A DNA stretch of 64,000 nt from Lentibacillus populi (GTDB lineage Bacteria > Bacillota > Bacilli > Bacillales > Amphibacillaceae), in the NCBI GenBank assembly GCA_014642895.1, contig BMJD01000023.1, positions 1 through 64,000 on the forward strand, read 5' to 3'. Position numbers and translations under genes: made by a program. Position 1 is the stretch's first letter, and the number at the start of each line of letters is the position of its first letter. Positions 62,756 through 64,000 of this stretch are shown in pieces. Under the pieces are notes generated by a model. That model ran no database searches. It was not told where the DNA came from and saw nothing but the letters and a program-made list of their open reading frames with translations.

Positions 62756-63868
62756 TTACCAAACCTCTTCCGCAATTTCAAGTACATGCCGAATTTTCTT
62801 CCATTGGTCTTCTTCACTAATGTCGTTGCCTTCCTCGGTTGAGGCAAAGCCACATTGCGGGCTTAGACATAGCTGGTCTAATGGCAAGTATTCACTTGCT
62901 TCTCCAATACGTTTTTTGATTTTTTCTTTACCCTCCAGTTCACCCGATTTAGTTGTGATGAGACCGAGCACAACGGACAAATCCTCCCTGTTCACATATT
63001 GGAGCGGTTCAAATCCTCCAGAACGTTCATCATCAAATTCCAAAAATAAGCCATCCACGTTCAGCCCGCCAAAAATGGTCTCGGATGCTGGATCATAAGC
63101 TCCTTCTGCAAAATAATGCGAACGATAATTCCCCCGGCAAATATGCATGGTAACCAATAAATCAGCTGGCCGTCCTTCAAGTGAATCATTAATCGCTTGG
63201 GCCGCGATTTTCTGCATATCTTCCGGTGTATAACCTTGCTCGCGAATGGCTGCTCGTCCTTTTTCCGATAAATAGGATGACCACGATGTATCATCAAGCT
63301 GCAGGTATCGGCACCCTAGATCATAAAATCCTTGAATAGCTTTTTTATAGGCATTCGTCAGGTCTGGGAGCAATGCTTCCAGATTTCCATAGACATTTGG
63401 ATCAATGCTACCACGAAGCAACAGCATATTCGGACTCGGAATCGTCATCTTAGCCACATAATCAGATCCTACATGCGCTTGCAAAAATCGGAAATGATTA
63501 AGCATTGGGTGGTCATCATGAAAATCTACTTTACCTGTAACACGAATGGAACGATTTCTTGCTTCAATACCAACAAATTGCAAACCGCTGTCCGGATCGT
63601 AACCTTCCACACCAGTCAGTCCTTCCAAAAAATCAAAATGCCACCACGAACGGCGAAACTCCCCATCCGTAATTGATTTCAAGCCTGCTTCCTTTTGCTT
63701 TTCAATCAGCTTGATGATTTCCTCATCCTCAACACTGCGCAATTGTTCCCCGGTAATTTCCCCAGCGGCAAATTGGCTTCGTGCATGTTTTAATCGCTCT
63801 GGTCGCAGAAAACTTCCTACATGATCACCTCGAAATGGTGCTTTCTTTTCGATTTTTGTTGTTGTCAT
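62756..63868 (-). CDS. MetE-like cobalamin-independent methionine synthase paralogue (YxjG/YxjH type)
   Basis: A 370-residue zinc methyltransferase with only the C-terminal catalytic barrel of MetE. RGDHVGSFLRPERL begins the barrel. Zinc ligands are in MHICRGNYRSH, FLEFDDERSG and LSPQCGFAST. It probably methylates homocysteine or a related thiol to methionine, with a methyl donor other than the triglutamyl folate used by full-length MetE; that is inference. A SAM riboswitch upstream supports a role in methionine supply. The start ATG 63868 has AGGAGCTG upstream. Confidence 0.9.
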   Translation of the reverse strand: MTTTKIEKKAPFRGDHVGSFLRPERLKHARSQFAAGEITGEQLRSVEDEEIIKLIEKQKEAGLKSITDGEFRRSWWHFDFLEGLTGVEGYDPDSGLQFVGIEARNRSIRVTGKVDFHDDHPMLNHFRFLQAHVGSDYVAKMTIPSPNMLLLRGSIDPNVYGNLEALLPDLTNAYKKAIQGFYDLGCRYLQLDDTSWSSYLSEKGRAAIREQGYTPEDMQKIAAQAINDSLEGRPADLLVTMHICRGNYRSHYFAEGAYDPASETIFGGLNVDGLFLEFDDERSGGFEPLQYVNREDLSVVLGLITTKSGELEGKEKIKKRIGEASEYLPLDQLCLSPQCGFASTEEGNDISEEDQWKKIRHVLEIAEEVW

Positions 63869-63892
63869 CCCAATCAGCTCCTAAAAAATGTA

Positions 63893-63920
63893 ATAAAAAA
63901 ATTCCTCCGATATGAAGGAA
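63893..63920 (-). terminator. SAM riboswitch terminator
   Basis: On the minus strand TTCCT (63916-63920) pairs with AGGAA (63902-63906) around a 9-base loop, followed by seven Ts. It lies between the SAM aptamer and the start codon. Confidence 0.75.
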
Positions 63921-63943
63921 CTATGGATAAATATAGTCATCTT

Positions 63944-64000
63944 CTTATCTTCCAAGCTTTCAAGCACTTGTTAGAATTAGCACCTTGCCCACGATTAGAC
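63944..64000 (-). ncRNA. SAM (S-box) riboswitch, 3' part only
   Basis: On the minus strand AAGGTGCTAATTCT (63973-63986) is followed by CTTGAAAGCTTGGAAGATAAG, the conserved 3' blocks of the S-box aptamer including the GATAAG strand of P1. The 5' half (P1, P2 and the GGACTGGC-like block) lies beyond 64000. It should switch off the MetE-like gene when SAM is abundant. Confidence 0.87.

Overview
The window looks like chromosomal DNA from a low-GC Gram-positive bacterium of the Bacillaceae. Ribosome binding sites are strong AGGAGG types, TTG and GTG starts occur, promoters look like sigma-A promoters, and the families are typical of Bacillus relatives (GabR, TapA/SipW/TasA, CitST, ThiT, T-/S-box style riboswitches). 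A BCCT glycine-betaine type carrier and a ProP-like symporter suggest a salt-tolerant genus such as Virgibacillus, Oceanobacillus or Lentibacillus; that genus guess is inference only. No rRNA, tRNA, phage, CRISPR or intact insertion sequence was seen.

Layout. 1-2.75 kb: zinc-starvation region with an orphan ZnuA-type lipoprotein carrying a duplicated His-rich insert domain, three or four Zur-box-like palindromes and the wreck of a COG0523 metallochaperone gene. 2.75-7.2 kb: GabR and divergent gabT-gabD (GABA catabolism). 7.6-9.4 kb: a nitrilase-family amidase and a YitT-type membrane protein. 9.5-16.9 kb: galactose locus, with a LacI-type regulator and sugar permease facing galK-galE-galT-galM; both promoters carry a TGAAAGCG operator in the spacer. 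17-20.1 kb: DUF2442 protein, coiled-coil protein, ProP-like symporter and two small phased repeat arrays. 20.1-22.9 kb: polar amino acid ABC transporter (glnHPQ). 22.8-23.7 kb: thiT under a TPP riboswitch. 23.8-27.4 kb: methylcitrate cycle prpC-prpD-prpB. 28.3-29.8 kb: BCCT carrier. 29.8-39.6 kb: extracellular matrix/exoenzyme island. 40.1-43.6 kb: TAXI-TRAP transporter. 43.8-46 kb: queC-queD-queE under a preQ1 riboswitch. 46.4-49.5 kb: YtcJ-like amidohydrolase plus AGCS symporter. 49.7-60.9 kb: carboxylate-uptake island with CitMHS, a DASS carrier, TctABC and two paralogous CitS/CitT two-component systems, with CcpA (cre) sites. 61.7-64 kb: PP2C-like phosphatase and a MetE-like methyltransferase behind a SAM riboswitch cut by the window edge.

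The most novel-looking part is 29.8-39.6 kb. Two TasA-like fibre proteins of identical length flank, in opposite orientation, a SipW signal peptidase, a TapA-like protein and three large secreted hydrolases (subtilase, alkaline phosphatase, glycerophosphodiester phosphodiesterase). All three hydrolases end in the same roughly 80-residue C-terminal module (FIMAH-like, ending in KW or KWQ), and a PHO-box-like array sits before the phosphatase. I infer a matrix-displayed nutrient-scavenging system in which the shared tail is the docking module.

A second notable item is a 152-bp structured repeat with imperfect inverted ends, present three times (27.6, 39.8 and 45.7 kb). One copy carries an extra nested stem-loop and sits between the preQ1 riboswitch and queC.
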